Position numbers and translations under genes: made by a program | Shown: positions 26,554 to 43,452 of the stretch, in pieces | Position numbering within the stretch: position 1 is the stretch's first letter | Layout: each line of letters starts with the position of its first letter | From: Theropithecus gelada | Taxonomy: Eukaryota; Chordata; Mammalia; Primates; Cercopithecidae | Direction of reading: 5' to 3' | DNA length: 64,000 nt | Assembly: GCF_003255815.1 (NCBI RefSeq) | Contig: NC_037673.1 | Coordinates: 8,749,146-8,813,145, forward strand | Notes under the pieces: model-generated | Told to the model about the DNA's origin: nothing | Seen by the model: only the letters and a program-made list of their open reading frames with translations | Database searches by the model: none

Positions 26554-28474
26554 CTGTGAAGGAACACAACGTCACAGCCCTTCCGTAATCCAATCCCAAC
26601 CAAGCGAAAGGAGTTACTAAATGGAAGCCAAGTGGATTCTGTTTAGTAAGGGAAACAAAATGTAATCTGCACTCCAGGAAGGCTTCCGTGCATCAGCGCA
26701 CGTAGCAACAAGGCTTCTGACCCCTCGCAGGGCTGCATTTGGAGTCTTCCTCTTGGTGACAGATTCAGCTTTACAGATTCCTCCCTACACTTTTTCAGTT
26801 CCCTTTATTCATTCTTTCAGAAAATATTTCTAAATCTATCGTATCTAAGTACAAGCATGACAGCAGAGCGCAAGAGGTGTTATACTAATTCCAGCCCCTG
26901 AGAACAACCATGAACCACCTTGTACGGTTATTGATGTAAAGCCCCAGCCAGCTCTCACTTTTGCCATCTAACTAGCTAGACAAGACTTAAAGCCAAGGTA
27001 AGTAGCTCAAGTCACAAGCTCCTTTACTAATTGGAGTATGGTTTACTCCTTGACAGTGGAATAGAGAAAAGCTAACGGGTCCCATGAGGAAGGCAACTGA
27101 AGAATGCTCGGTAAATTCAGGCACAAAGTGACCAAATTAAGTACATCCACACAGACTTGACACTATGTTTAAATCACTACAGAGAGGAATCTGAAAATCT
27201 GCAGCCATATGTCGGGTTAGCTATTAAGGGTGCAGTTTTACAATGTGAACATTAGGCCGAACTGGTTCCTTGACTAACCATTTCCATGACAGCTCATAAC
27301 CCAGCACATGTCTCTGCCTGCTCAAGTTAGCCTCTTGAATTCTTTAGACTGGGCTCTTGGTACCTGTAGACTGGCCTGCCAAATGCTGCGGTCAGGTGGC
27401 CCACCTGAATCTAGGAGACTTTAAGACTCAGTCCTTTATTAGCTGATCTTGCTAAAACCAAGACCTCATGTTGGCTTGGGCTTGTGACAATGTCAAATAT
27501 GATTTTCTCTTTAGCTAACTCCTGACTGTGCCTCTCTCCTGCTAGTCATACCTTCCCTATTATTGCTGAGTCCCAGGACAAAGCTACAGGATTTTGTCAA
27601 ACAAGGTGTTAGATCCTAATCACGAGTTAAGCACCAATCATAACCACGGCCAACTCAATTAAAAAGCTGAGGAGAGACTCACTATTGCTATATGTAAAGA
27701 GTGTCATATTTTAAAGTTCTTTGTAGCCTACACAAAGAAACAGGAGCAACTATGACAGAGGATGCCAAAATCATTCAGGGCATAAGATTGTTTTAGCTAG
27801 AATAACTTAGATTGTATTTTAATACGGCTGTCATGATATATTACATCATTATGGTGTAATGCTTCTTTTTAGATATTGGCAAAGGTAAAAAGAAAGCATT
27901 TTTGAGAAATCAGAGCAAAAAATATCATCTTTATGACAATATTCTAATTTGCAGAAAGTAAAAAGAAAAATATTTAAACCCAATTTAGAAATAAGTTTGC
28001 AATCTAATTGGAAATTTTGTGATTCATTAGTTTACACAAACCTGCAGAATTCAACAGTATTTTCCCTAAAAGTTATATGGTATGTCAGACAGTTAGAGGA
28101 ACTGATCAAGTATTTGATACTGGCTGTAATATCAGCAATATAAAAGGCAGGCATGTGTTTTCCTAGAACTTTCGAATTTTCAAAAACTCTACCCATATCT
28201 ATCCTCACTGAAGGAAGCACTTGCTGACAGTTTTTTTCTGTTTGCAACCTAAATTGGAGCTTGGCCTCCAGGGAGTACCCTTGCATACCCATGCACCAAG
28301 GCAAAAATAAGTCCTTGTGACTTATAGTAACGGCAAGTGTCTTAGATCTTGGCTGTCTAAATGCGCACAAGGCAGCTCAGGGCTCAGAAGATTCTAATGT
28401 GTACCCTAGATTGTGTCAGGGACTGATGTACAACCAACCATGTGTTCTGGAGAGCTCTGTATGGCATGATGAAC

Positions 28475-29615
<1,141 letters not shown>

Positions 29616-30484
29616 CGAAATGGGCTCATTTCAACGGTTTCATAATCATGCAACATCTAATGATCTCACACCAGGAAGTTGATGTACATAATATACCCTG
29701 TGATATTTCAAACAGCATTTATTCCTGTCCACATTTCTACTAACATGTATGCCAATGTGTATGTGATCTAGTCTAATAAATCCTCTCCCACACACGCACC
29801 AACTGTCCATCTGGTATCATGGTAAATTCTCCTGGCACAGGATTGTTAAACAGAGAGAATGGAGTTGTTGTTTGAATAATCGTTTAAGAGAGCATTTGGA
29901 ACAGATTCAGTTGCTGAAACATTCCCACTTGGGAGTTCAAATCGCAAGATCACACTCTACCTCCACCAATTTCAACAGTCAAATAACTGGGGAAATGGAT
30001 GTTTGTAGTACAGAGGGAACTCAAAGGAGGCCTGGAACCGCGTCCTCACTCTGTCCGGGAGTTGCTTAGTCTGCAATTGCCCTACATCCCCAGACCAATC
30101 CTAATGCGGTGCTTGCTTTCTGTCCTCTCGATCCTGTCCTGAGGTTACAGGTTTCAGCCTACATCATGGAGCCGTGATGTAGGACATTGATTATTGTACT
30201 AACAGTTCATATTAGAAAGGTCAAAGCATTTCTAAAATAGATATTACAGAATACAAATCTTAATGAAATAGTCTTCACCGTGAGGCAGCCTGTACAACCT
30301 GGTGGGGAAGTAGAAAGTTACAGAGCCAAGAAAACAAAACAAATGTAAGCCACTGTGCAAGGCACAGCGTGTCAGGGGCCTGAGCGAGGCTAAGCCACTA
30401 AAATAGATTTTTTTTCCCCTGCTATGTGAACTCTACTGGACTAAAAAAAATAACATTAGTAATAATAATAATTAAAATAATAAA

Positions 30485-30615
30485 CTCATTCAATTATTCC
30501 ATCTCCATCCTCACAACTGCCCTGGGGGTTGTTCCAGAAATGAATGACTTGAGGCACAGAGAGGTTAGGTCCTAGGCAAGTGAGTGGGAAGCTGGGGCTG
30601 GAACACTGGCAGGCT
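30485..30615 (-). mobile_element. MIR remnant
   Basis: CATCCTCACAACTGCCCTGGGGG and GAGGCACAGAGAGGTTAGGTCC are reverse-strand MIR blocks. Confidence 0.75.
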
Positions 30616-31699
30616 GGGCACAGAACCCGACACACAAGCACAGGTTATGGCTTCCCATAACTCCTCCCATGTTGCTAAAAATCACATAGGAATCTCCTCA
30701 TGGCTTGAATCACCACCTAATTTAGCTCAAGAAACACTGGTTCATGGGAAGATCAGACAAACAAACTCAGGCTCAGATCCATGGTGCTTTCAAGGAATCA
30801 AAGCAATTAATTATAGGAAATTATTTTTGATAAAATGAAATTTATACATGAAGTGACTTGCTAGAAGAAGATAACATTCTTGTTGTAGAGATTCTAGCTA
30901 AATATTCCACCCACTACAGTAAGATGAAAAACAACGGCAGTAACCAATATACAATTGCCAGAGATCTAAATAGCAAAGTAAAAACTAAATAACTAAGGTT
31001 TGCACAACAGGCTTCCTGTGTGTGATCAGAGATGTGAAGCCCTTCACTCACAGTCTCTCAGGACATGGGCAAATGTGGTATTGATTCTCCAGCATACTGA
31101 GGTCTGGACTACATAGGTTTGCACTGCAGGATGGCTATGCTCTCTGCTCCTAAGGATCTCTAAGAAGAAATTTCCTCCACCCACTGCCCCCTGCCTGGCT
31201 CCACTTCAAAGTATGGACTCAAGGACTCCAAGAATGAAAAGGAAGAGAGGGTTCTGAGCACACCAGAGATGCCTAAGAGATTTGTCTACAGGACACACAA
31301 CTGCCAGAATTATTCTTTTGATTCAAAGAGTCTGTCTCTCCATTAGATTTAGTGTTCCTTCCCCCATAGAATTATTTTTGCAAAATACAAAACAGAACCA
31401 TCTTAGTTAAGTCTGATGAAAAGAGTTTGTGTTTACTTCATTAGGTTTTATGGGGTCTAAGCCAAACTCTGAGGTTACTTTCCTCTTAGCTGAACATTAC
31501 TTAGCAACAAAAAAACATCTGCTGTCTGTACCTTTGTAGGTCAAGGTCTGGAGTCTTTAAGGCTAAATCGAATATGCATTGAGGAAAAGGAGTAAAGGAG
31601 AAATAATTAGCTATTTCTCAATGCTGGGGTAAATTATGTAGGTGAAGGTGAATAAAATGATCATTTCAGCATGGGCTTGACTTAGAAACCTTATTATAG

Positions 31700-32073
<374 letters not shown>

Positions 32074-33283
32074 GATTTATTCTCATGTTTAATTTTAATG
32101 AGAAAATATATTTTTAAATAAAATACACTGTCCATTTGTAATTATCCACTATGAACCCAACAGGGTTAAAAAGGAGTAAATTCGCAGTGGAGAGTATCCT
32201 AAATGAGGCAGGAATTGGCCTCTAACTGGCTTCCTGGTGACTATGCAGCTCAGCATTCACACCCCTAGCACTTCCAACCCTCCCTGCTGGGTTATGCCTT
32301 GTCATACGTTTAGGAATTTCCCAGGCAGGGGAAGCACCACTCAGCCCTGACTCACCCACTGCCTAGTGCAAAGTGACATGGGCCACTCTGAATGACTCCA
32401 CAACACTCTGCAGAATCTTGGCTTTTAAAAAGAAAATGAGGACAGAGTTATTTCAACATATTAAAGTTATGTATACATGGTATTGGCTTGACCACCAAAT
32501 AACTAAAATGAGAGCAACCAACAGATCATGTTAATAGAGTGTCTCTGAGATGAGTGGTGACCCTTTGTACTTGTGCACTAGGACAGCATCCAAGTGTCTG
32601 GAGGAATCTGCACATCCTATCCATGGCAACAAGGATAGGGTCTGGAGCCCAGGGAGACAAGGGTGGCTGGAGGGACCCTGACATTCCCATGACGTCTGCC
32701 CCTGTTCCAGTTTATAGCATGGACCTGAGTCTAGCGAGCTCGCCCACAGGATTCCTCTCAGCCCCCAGAGGAGGACTCCTTCCACTGGGGCTATGGGAAA
32801 GAACAGTTCAGTGACCTTTCCCAGCCTCTCAGCATCAGCTTGGCTGGGAAAGCTGGGTGGGCAGAGGACGAGTCTCCTGAGGCTGGAGAAAATCAAGCAG
32901 GGACACCCTAGGAGGAGCCGGGCAGCTGATAGGAGCAGAAACATTATCGGGAGCCTCAGCTACAAATCTGGAAACTATCTATTTTCAGTTTTATATACAT
33001 GTTTATTCATCTATCCATTCATCCATCCACGTACCCAATCCAATGAATGGTCATTGAATATCTGCTACAAGCAAGTTTTTTGATGTAAGAACTCAGAAAG
33101 TTTTATCTACTAGAAATATGTTAATATTCTATGCCTTTAAAAATGTTGTATCCAGCTTCAGAATGAGCCTTCCTCCCAATTTCCCATCTCTGGTTGTCAA
33201 TTTCACCAGCTCCTTTCTGTCCCTCAAGACCCAGCTTAAGGGCAGCCTGCTTGCTGTAGCTGCCACGATTTCTCCTTGGCGAA

Positions 33284-33313
33284 ATCCACCAAGGGGCTGG
33301 CTCCTTGGTGGAT
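33284..33313. repeat. Short perfect palindrome
   Basis: Arms ATCCACCAAGG (33284-33294) and CCTTGGTGGAT (33303-33313) are perfect reverse complements around an 8-nt loop. Confidence 0.9.
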
Positions 33314-34666
33314 AGAGCCACTGCACCTGGTTGTCATAAACTCAGTAGCCAGCGACCATATTGGGTTGACACTGCTCCCAGGATGCATCCTCCCTAAACT
33401 CTAAGTTTCTTTCTGACCTGGATCATAGCACTGCATCTGTGTATACCCTGTAAACAGTGCACAGTCGGTTACTAAAAAATGTTTCCTGAGAAATGACATG
33501 AATGAAGAAAGATCAGTTAATCAACTCTTTGTCTCCTCATTATTAACAAACAATCCCTGATGGGTATTTCTAGTATATGCCAGGCCCCTACTGGGAGCTG
33601 AGGTTGCTGCCATGAGTGAGACCATGCCAGGAGTCCCTGTCCTCATGGAGCTTCACACAGAAGTCAAGGCAGCCTCCCCACTCACAGATCGGCCCTTGGG
33701 ATGGCCATAATGTGTGGGCCAAAGACTTTCCGTGGGTTCTGGACAGGACAGCAGGAAGTGGGAAGCTCTGGTGGAAGTGTTTTAGGTGCTAGGGACCCTG
33801 AGCTGTGGCAAGAGGAAGGCAGAAACAGGGGCTTGAATATTATAGGGAAAGACGGAGGAGCGTTTTGGGCATTGTCAGAGCAAAAGCCCTGGGTGGGGGC
33901 TCTTTCGGCTCATTTTCGTGACTCTGTGCTTGCTTGGGAATTCAGTGGAAGGAAAAGCCAGGCCTCAGGAAGAAGACCAAGACAAACAGCTCTGCTAGGC
34001 CCACAGGAGAGAAGAGTTTGCATCTTTGGAGGGCTTAATTAATGAGGTAGAACCTTTGTGACAGAAGACATGGGGACCAAGAACTGGCTTGGCAGGCCCA
34101 GGGTCCAGGGGTTACACCTTTGATACCCATGACCCTGGATGACCACGTAATGGTACATGGAGGCCATGTGGGGGAGGGCTGGGTCCATCAGTGGCCTGGG
34201 AAGGGATCAGCCTCCAGAAGGAGCTGATGGTCACTCCAAAGACCCCGGATATTTCAGACCACATTAGAAAGGCCGGCTTTTCCATCAGACACAACAACTA
34301 GAGTCCATATCCTTTGAGTAGCTCATGGGAGAGTTTTAATTCCGTTTACAATCAGAAGAAAAAAACATGAACACAATCTAGCCTAGATGGTATTTGTCTT
34401 TACCCAATGCATTAGGGAGTGGGGAACCCCTGCAGACAAATGTGCCCAGGGCCCAGGGAAGGCCCACTGTGACCCGGCCTATCAGATCTTTCTATACAGC
34501 CAACTAAAGCTGCATGCCTGTCTGAAAGGAGGGCTGAGAGAAGGGTCTTAATATTGCTTGGAATGATTTAGGATTTGGTTTCAGGTCTGCTGGAGAGAAG
34601 AGGTTTCTTTTTCTTTCCTTTTCCCACTCTGGGCTAATCCAGCAGGTGATGACATCACACAAGACA

Positions 34667-34976
34667 TTTTTTTATTTGTTTGTTTGTTGATTTACTTTTG
34701 AGACAGGGTCTCGCTCTGTTCCCCAGGGTGCAGTGCAGTGGCCTGATCATGGCTCACTGCAGTCTTGATCTCCTGGACTCCAGAAATCCTCCCAACTCAG
34801 CCTCCAGAATAACTGGGACTACAGGCGTGCACTGTCATACTTGGCTAATTTTTGTATTTTTCATAGGGATGGGGTCTGGTTGTATTGCCCAGGCTTGAGC
34901 TCGTAGGCTCAAGTGATTCCCCCTCTTTGGCCTCACAAAGTGCTGGGATTACCAGCATGAGCAACCACGTGTAGCC
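34667..34976 (-). mobile_element. Old Alu (AluJ-like) with target-site duplication
   Basis: Minus-strand Alu with many substitutions. The nine bases AAGACATTT occur at both 34661-34669 and 34977-34985 and mark the target-site duplication. Confidence 0.9.
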
Positions 34977-35102
34977 AAGACATTTATTAAGAACACAGAT
35001 CTCAAACATGAAGCCAGGGAGCTGTGTGAGGCCTGGTAAATAAGAAGACTCACCAAGGCCCTTGAGTTTTCAGATGTTTTGTTGATTACACAATCCACTT
35101 AC

Positions 35103-35321
35103 CTGGGCAGGGCAAAATGTTGCATTCCTGATATTCTAGAGATGGGCCGAGGCAAGGCATTCCCCCATACTTGGGTTCGGGGTTGTTGCAAACACGCTTC
35201 CGGTTCCGAATGCCCCTGCTGCAGTCACGGCTGCACTGTGACCACGACGTCCAGGCTGACCAAGCCCCGTTGACCGTGTGGGCAGAGTATCTGCCAGCAC
35301 GCAGGAAATCCCCAGAAAGCC
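35103..35321 (-). CDS. SEMA5A: SEMA5A coding exon, TSP repeat 5 (residues about 767-839)
   Basis: 219-nt exon, phase 1 at both ends. It begins with the Gly-Leu-Ser-Gly-Asp-Phe linker and then encodes one whole TSP1 repeat: WSAWTSWSQCSRDC at the start, the RNRKRVC basic strand in the middle, and CLGPSLEYQECNILPCP at the end. The layered Trp and Arg residues and the six cysteines expected of a TSP1 fold are all present. Acceptor is TTGGCAG before 35321; donor is CCCAG/GTAAGT at 35103/35102. Because it starts and ends in phase 1, loss of this exon would remove one repeat without shifting the frame. In the mature protein it lies outside the cell between the sema-PSI head and the membrane. Confidence 0.95.
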
Positions 35322-36555
35322 CTGCCAAGGAAACAGGTGAAGTGTGATTCCGTTACAAGTTTCAGAGGCACCACAGTCCATGCTGACTTTCACTCTGTAT
35401 TGGCTGTCTGCCTTATGTCTTGAACTACCGTCTCACATTCCGTTGAGCTCTTTTTACACTTCAGCACCCAAAAATCAGACAGCCTCTTGTATCTCAAGCT
35501 TCTTTTCTGCAGTTACTATGAAATAAGGCTGAAATCAAGAACTCCATTTGTGAATGTGGTGAAGCCTTTACACCGTAAATAATAGATTCTATATAGGTAG
35601 TTCATTTACTTTTTGAAGAAACTTCTTACAAAGAAAATACAACTTTCTCACTTTGCTTGGGAATTCTACAACAAATTGCCCTCAGACACAATGGGTAGAG
35701 CCTGCCCTGAAGGACCTCCATCTGGAGGAAGGGAAACATAATTCAGACATTTTCTAAACCTATTCTTTCAGCTGTTAACCTTTCAAAGGTGAATTAATGC
35801 TGGTGAAAGGGGCCAAGTCAACTGCTCCTGGATCACAGGCCAGAGAAACTCCTGTCTGCTCCGTAGAATTCATGCCCTAGAACTGAACACCGCACTGAGT
35901 GACTGCCAAACGTTTCTATGAAGTTTAGAGCACACCGCCTAACAAAAGGTGTTTCCCAAGGAGCCAAGAAAGGCAGCAGCAGCAGCAGGTGGGCTGTGGG
36001 GTGAGTGGAGAGTTGCTGTGGCAGGAATCACAGCCAACAGGCTTTGAGGACATATTGTGGGTGATGGGTACAGTGAACACTTTCACTTGTCAAGTCATGT
36101 AATTAGCTATGGTCAAAATTCATGTGTGTTTTTATGAAAATGTCTTCCCACTCACAATACTAAAAAATATTCAATAATCTTCTCAAATGTAGGCAATGTG
36201 ACACCAGCTTTAACAAATAACTCTAAAAGTAGGCAGTGAAGTTCCGGGTAAGTGTGCTCAGAAGACAAGAGTGCCAACAACTCTCGGCGTTGTTAAGCAA
36301 CTCTGTTGTTTATTTAAAAATCTGTTTCTGAAAGGATGGCAGGATACTCTTCAGAGAAATTGAATTAGAAGTGTCTTTCTGTGATAAACTAGTATTCTGT
36401 GGTGAATCAATAAAGAAGAACTATGCACAAATCCAACCTAATTTTATGTGGTCAGAGGAAAATGAGTCCCATTTTGTGTTTTCAAGATATCAATACCAAA
36501 ATGTGAGACCATAATGAGAACTCAAAGCCATTGAGACACAGGAGGATTAAACTCT

Positions 36556-37310
<755 letters not shown>

Positions 37311-37828
37311 AATGTATTGAAGTCAGATACAAAATAATATATTAACATTAATTGTATATTTTACATAAATCTAGCCATATATTTAAGTAACCCAATGTTG
37401 AACTTTTTTTAAAGGGAGTAGTAAAAATCAGCTTAATTTCTCAAACTTCAGGTGTTTAACACTTATCAAAAGTACTTTTAAATTCCAAGTTTTCATATGT
37501 TAAATTTCAAACCTCAAATTAAAATAAAACTGTTGTTTAAATGGAAAAAAAGACAAGTCCATGATCTACTTTTGAAGGAAATATAGACTATCTTTTATAA
37601 ATGTGTATTCAAATTTTCCTTAGTCAACATTATGAACATTTAAAACAAATATTAGCTCTAGTTGTATATGTATCTGAAAATGGGAGGAATAAAATGTGTA
37701 AGTTCAGAAAAAAGACTGAAGTTGATGCACAGAGAAACACCATCATTCATTTTCTACTTTTTCTTTGATATCATAAGAAATACAGTTCACAGCCCGTTTT
37801 GAAATAAGAGAATAAGTGACAAATTAGA

Positions 37829-38340
37829 GATAGTGTTGCCAGATTGAGCAAATAAAATACAGGAAACTCAGTTAAATGTGACTTTCAAAAAAATAAATAA
37901 CATTTTATGATAAGTATTTCCCAAATATTAGATGGGACACATCTATATACTTAAATAATTGGGCTGGGTGCACTGTCTAACACCTGTAATCCCAGCACTT
38001 TGGGAGACCAAGGCAGGCAGATCACTTGAGCCTAGGAGTTCAAGACTAGCCTGGGCAACTTGGAGAAAATCCATCTCTATAAAAAATAAAAAATTAGCTG
38101 GGTATGGTGATGCACACCTATAGTTCCAGTTACTCAGGAGGCTGAGATAGGAGGATTGATTGAACCCTGAGATTGAACCATGATTACACCACTGTACTCC
38201 AGCCTGGGCAACAGAGGGAGACCCTGTCTCAACAAACAAACAAATAAAAACCAAAAAATTGCATGGGTCTCAGTCATTTAAAAAGTTATGTGGGATATAC
38301 TTATCCTGAAAAAGATTCATGGGATATACTTATACTAGAA
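37829..38340. repeat. Medium-reiteration repeat split by an Alu (family not named)
   Basis: GTTGCCAGATTGAGCAAATAAAATACAGG and GATAAGTATTTCCCAAATATTAGATGGGAC before the Alu, then GGGATATACTTATACTAGAAAAA after it. I recognise this as a common old primate repeat with internal inverted symmetry but cannot name it surely. Confidence 0.45.
37962..38250 (+). mobile_element. Old Alu (AluJ-like)
   Basis: Plus-strand Alu, diverged, from GGCTGGGTGCACTGTC to an AACAAACAAACAAATAAAAA tail. Confidence 0.92.
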
Positions 38341-39845
38341 AAAAACTTCTGAAAGATAGCTGCAACCTGCATTTAAATTTTGTGCTTTATCTCACCACCC
38401 TAGGTGGAGTTCACAAGATCATCATTTATAAAATGTACATCTTTAAGTCCTCAGTTATCCTTCTCTTGGTATTTCATCATATACCTTCTCTTCTAAATAC
38501 AGCAAGAGTTTACAAAATTAAAAAGAATGACTATTATTTTGTTACTCATTTTTTTCAGCTGGGTGGTATTTGTTCAAGTTATATGTTTATTCACATCAAA
38601 CACTGTATGAAAGCAGACTCTTTTTATTCGCTCCAAGAAACAAGGAGCTTGTGTAATCACTGAACTACAGTGAGCAGTGGTGTGAGGAGAAGAGAGAGTT
38701 AATGTCAGTGAGAACAATAGGATGAGGAGGCAGGCTTGTAAAGCAAGTGGCTCCTGCTGCACCTGCTGGGCCTCCAGGCATCTAGGCTGTTCACTGGCTC
38801 CCAGAAGAAGTCATGGTGATCTGTGACAAGAGAGCAGCTGGTGGCCGTCACGCAGAGTCATGCTGTCTCAGAGCCTTCCCTGTGGCAACACCAAGTAGAT
38901 CCACCAAACCTCCATGAATTTATCCCACAATAAATTCTGTCCAATATGGCAACACATCAGCTTGGTGGCACTTGTCTAGGCTATTCACTATGGGTATAAG
39001 ACCCCTTCTCTATAAATGGTGCCTGTCCTTTCATGTTGGGAGAATAAGGTAGAATCACCAGTGCAAAGATGCTAAGGCATATCTAAAAATGGCCTCAAGA
39101 TATAACAATCACTGTTCTCATCAAACTGTGTATCAAGGACCCATCTATGAGTATCTATTTCCTTTTCTCTTGGTATTTTTTCTTTTGGAAGAGATTTTGC
39201 CCAATTAGAGGAGACTGAAAAACAGAAATGAAGAACAAAGCAAAGCATCAAGCTCTTAAGGGCCACCAGGCTCAATTCCTCTTTCTGCAGTTGAGACAGC
39301 TGAGCTCTAGGGAGAGAAAGTGAATTGCCCCAGGTAAAAGGACCACTTGGTGTCAGGGCCAGGCAGAGGCCAGATCTGGTTTCTGCCTCAGGACTTTCTC
39401 CATGCTATTACTATGGCATTCAAGGGATTTACTCAATTATGAGGAGCAAAGTGATTTCAAAGACTAGTCTAGTATCCTCACACACTGTACTTTTTAAAAA
39501 CAGCAAAGTCCTTTTATAGGTACAAAGAGAAATGCACTTCCATTGCCCTTGTGAAGTTTCGGGATAAATAAAGAAAACTTTTTTTCAGCTTACATTTTAG
39601 TGCCAGAAGATGTATGAAAGATCACTGATGCTTCCCCAGTACATTTTCTGATACTAAATAAATCTCACACAAATGATTCTGGGTCTACAATAAATATAAT
39701 GTTACTGGGGGCCTGATTTCATAGTATCACTTCAATATCTAACTCCTTACAGTAAGGCTCTTTTCTTTCAACTTGTCCTACAGTCAGTTGTGCTGTACAG
39801 GGATCATTGTTTTCAAGGCTGCTAAGCCATAAATAACCAAAAAGA

Positions 39846-40179
<334 letters not shown>

Positions 40180-40250
40180 TTATGACCTTAGAGATAAGAT
40201 CAAAGGCCCTTCCATGGAAGTGGGTCAGTCCCCACGGAATCACTGCTCAC

Positions 40251-40476
40251 CGTCTGTGGAGCAGCCACTGGTGCCGTCGCTAGAACAGTACCGCATTTCG
40301 ATTCTCTGTCTTCCCACTTCCAGCAAATTCGGATCGGGCAGGCGGGCTTTGCACGTGTATCGGAATCGCTGCTCGTAGTGGCCGCCGTTGTCAGAGATGT
40401 TGACAGGCGTCCAGGGTGTCCAGGGTGTGGTCTTCTTCAGCTCAGGACACGGGTTGGTGTTGCAAGGCTGGTACTC
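40251..40476 (-). CDS. SEMA5A: SEMA5A coding exon, end of TSP repeat 3 and TSP repeat 4 (residues about 692-766)
   Basis: Semaphorin-5A is a transmembrane axon-guidance protein whose extracellular part has a sema domain followed by seven thrombospondin type 1 (TSP1) repeats that bind heparan and chondroitin sulfate proteoglycans. This exon is read on the minus strand, opens in phase 0 with Glu-Tyr-Gln-Pro-Cys and ends one base into a codon. It holds the last cysteines of one repeat and most of an atypical next repeat, with a WTPWTP motif in place of WSxW, then a basic stretch and CSSDGTSGCSTD. Acceptor is CCCCAG before 40476 and donor is ACG/GTGAGC at 40251/40250. No exon that could lie upstream of it is visible between 40477 and 64000. 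An AluY-like element ends only 85 bp from the donor side. The identification rests on remembered SEMA5A sequence and on agreement of all seven exons. Confidence 0.95.
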
Positions 40477-41488
40477 CTGGGGAGAACGTGCAGGCGAGCA
40501 TTACCATACAGGGTGAACAGAGCAACCTCACCAAAGGCTCCTTTCCTTTAGGGAAAGATAGGCGTCTCTAAAACACCAGCTCCTAAGACACAGCTACTCT
40601 ACCAAACTAAAAACACATTTGTGTTAAATTAGGCATTCAATAGAATGCTCAGTGTTCAAGACATCTCGAAAAGGAATCCTCAGTCTCTCCTGTGTAAACA
40701 ATGGGAATGAGACAACAAACTTAATTGCTTGTGGGAAAAAACCCCAGCGATCCCATAAAAGTCATCTTCCTTTCACTTAATGACTAGCTGAAAGTACCCA
40801 TTATTCTGATGTTAAGTTTAGCATTTTCTTGAAAAGATTGATCTGTAAACCTCGTAATATTCAGTTTGAGATTAACGGATGTCTTAAGACCTGGGATCAC
40901 AGATGTGAGGTGTTAGAGTGGTAGGGGAGCCACAAGATAAAATGATGCAAGAGACTTTTTTACGTATAAGAAGGTTTCCCATCATCTCACAGCTGACACC
41001 TTCAAAGCCCTTCTCAGCATCTCCTCAGAGTACACTGAAATGTAAGTTCTGTTCCCTCCCTCCCAGGTACCTCCCTTGGAACCACAGGTAGGAAGGTCCT
41101 GGGTAGATGAGCACACAGTGGCTTTGGAGGTCTGGCAGATGGAAATGATGAAAATCTGCCTGGAGCACCTACTGATTTATTTGGCAAGCGTTCTACATAC
41201 AATTGCTGCAAACACAGAGCCCAGTAGGAGGGATACAGGAGTCGACCTTGGATGCAGTGTGACATAATTTCTCCATTTTACAGCAATGGGTTTCACTGGA
41301 GGGGAAACCTTACACGTAATACACCTAGTGATGGCCACAGGAGTAAAGATTTTTAACAATATTTTATTAATAAAATAAGAATTAAATCACTCATTAAGCT
41401 TTATCATAAAATAAGAAAATTGCTCTATCATTTCTCCACCTCTTTCAGTTGCATATTTTGATACTTATCACCATACACCTAAACTTGA

Positions 41489-41840
<352 letters not shown>

Positions 41841-43452
41841 GAAATATTCTTGATTACTTCATTTCATGCTCCCCCTCCCTTTTCTTGCTGCATCTCTTAT
41901 CTTTTGGATGTAAACTCATTTATCCATTTTTACATTTCTCATCTTTTATCTCATTGTTTTCATATCTTCATCTTTTGCTCTAGTTTCTGGAAGATTTCCT
42001 CAACCTTATCTTCCAAAATGATGATTGAAATATTCATCTTATCTACTACATTTTAAATTTCCAAAAGCCTTTTTGTGTCTATTTTTTGGTTCTTGATTAT
42101 TCCCTTTTATTGTGTCCTGTTCTTATTCTTTGGTCACACTACTTTCTCCAATTCGAGTACATTGATGATTTGAATACACTGAGTACACTGATGAATTATT
42201 TCAAGGTTGTAGTCTCTCTCTATAGCTTCTGTATCTTCTAGTTGCTGAATTCCCTTTGCTTTTTTGGATCGCTATCTTTCTTGTTAGATTGTTTCTTCTG
42301 TGATCTGAACATTCTTTGTTTTCTGCTTTGAATTAGAGTGGAGGGCTAAAAAGTTTAACTGGAAGGTCTAAGGACAGAGAAGTCTATAGACCTGGTCAGA
42401 TCTGGTTAAGCATCTTTAACCAGAATTTAAGAATCTTTGTCAGAATCTTAAACCTTTCCTGCTGGACTCTTCAGAGACCCCTGAGAAGACTGCTCCAGTG
42501 TCTTGCCTGTCTGGATGCTGGAGACTGAGCCATGGAGGATCTGGGAGCCAAGTGGAGGAAGAGGGCTGAACTCTCAGTGTCCAGTAGACAGTCATTTATC
42601 TTACTCTGCCTTTCTCAGTTCTGAAGCACCCAGTTAACTGAGCTCAGTGCTCAGAGGTCCAGAGACGCTCTGTTTTCCTCTCCAGAAAATAAGCTTCCTA
42701 GCATCTGCCGGACAGAGCAGGTCTAGTCCCCTTGGTGGAGTAGGAGAGAGATATGGAGGTCTGACAACTTCTTAAACAGAAGTCAGCCAATGTTACTTTG
42801 CCACTAACAAAGAAAACGGGGCTGCTGATTTCTGAGCTCTCTGAGGGGTCTCTAGTGTGCATTGAGATGATTCTTTTCATATATGTGCTGGAGGTCCCCA
42901 AGATCCCTCCAGTTTCTATGATTAGATAGCAGGATCCATAGGACTCTGTATGCAGCAGTGTTCTCAGCTATAATTTAGTACAGTAAGAGAATACAAAGCA
43001 AAATCGGGAAAGAGAAAATGCACATGGGGTAGAAGTCTAGACAAAGCCAGGTGGCACAACCAAGAGACCTCTCTCAGAGGAGTCACAAAGGATGTACTCA
43101 GGTCCCCCAGCAGCTAGTTCTGATGATGTACAGGGAAGGTGGTCTACCGGGGAAGCTCACTGGAGACCTGGTACTCAGGGTTTTCACTGGGGTCTGCTTG
43201 CAGAAGCATCCTTGCTTTGCATTTACCAAAAGTCCAGATTCCCCCAAGGAAGCTTTCAGTATACACCACATTGTTTGTACAGACAATTTAAGCACAGAGA
43301 GCCACTCTTGCCATCTGGGAATGGTAGAAACCTTCCTGAAATCCAGATTCCCAGATGCCAGTCAATAGCTAGCCTTGCAAGCAGGCCATTCTAAGAATCA
43401 TAGGACTGGGCAGCATTGTCTTCCACAGAGTTCTCCTCTGCTAGACTTGAAT

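Noticed and set aside
32531..32944. 137-codon minus-strand ORF in SEMA5A sense orientation
   Set aside because: No domain, no acceptor/donor pattern tied to flanking exons, and an overlapping plus-strand ORF; GC-richness explains it.
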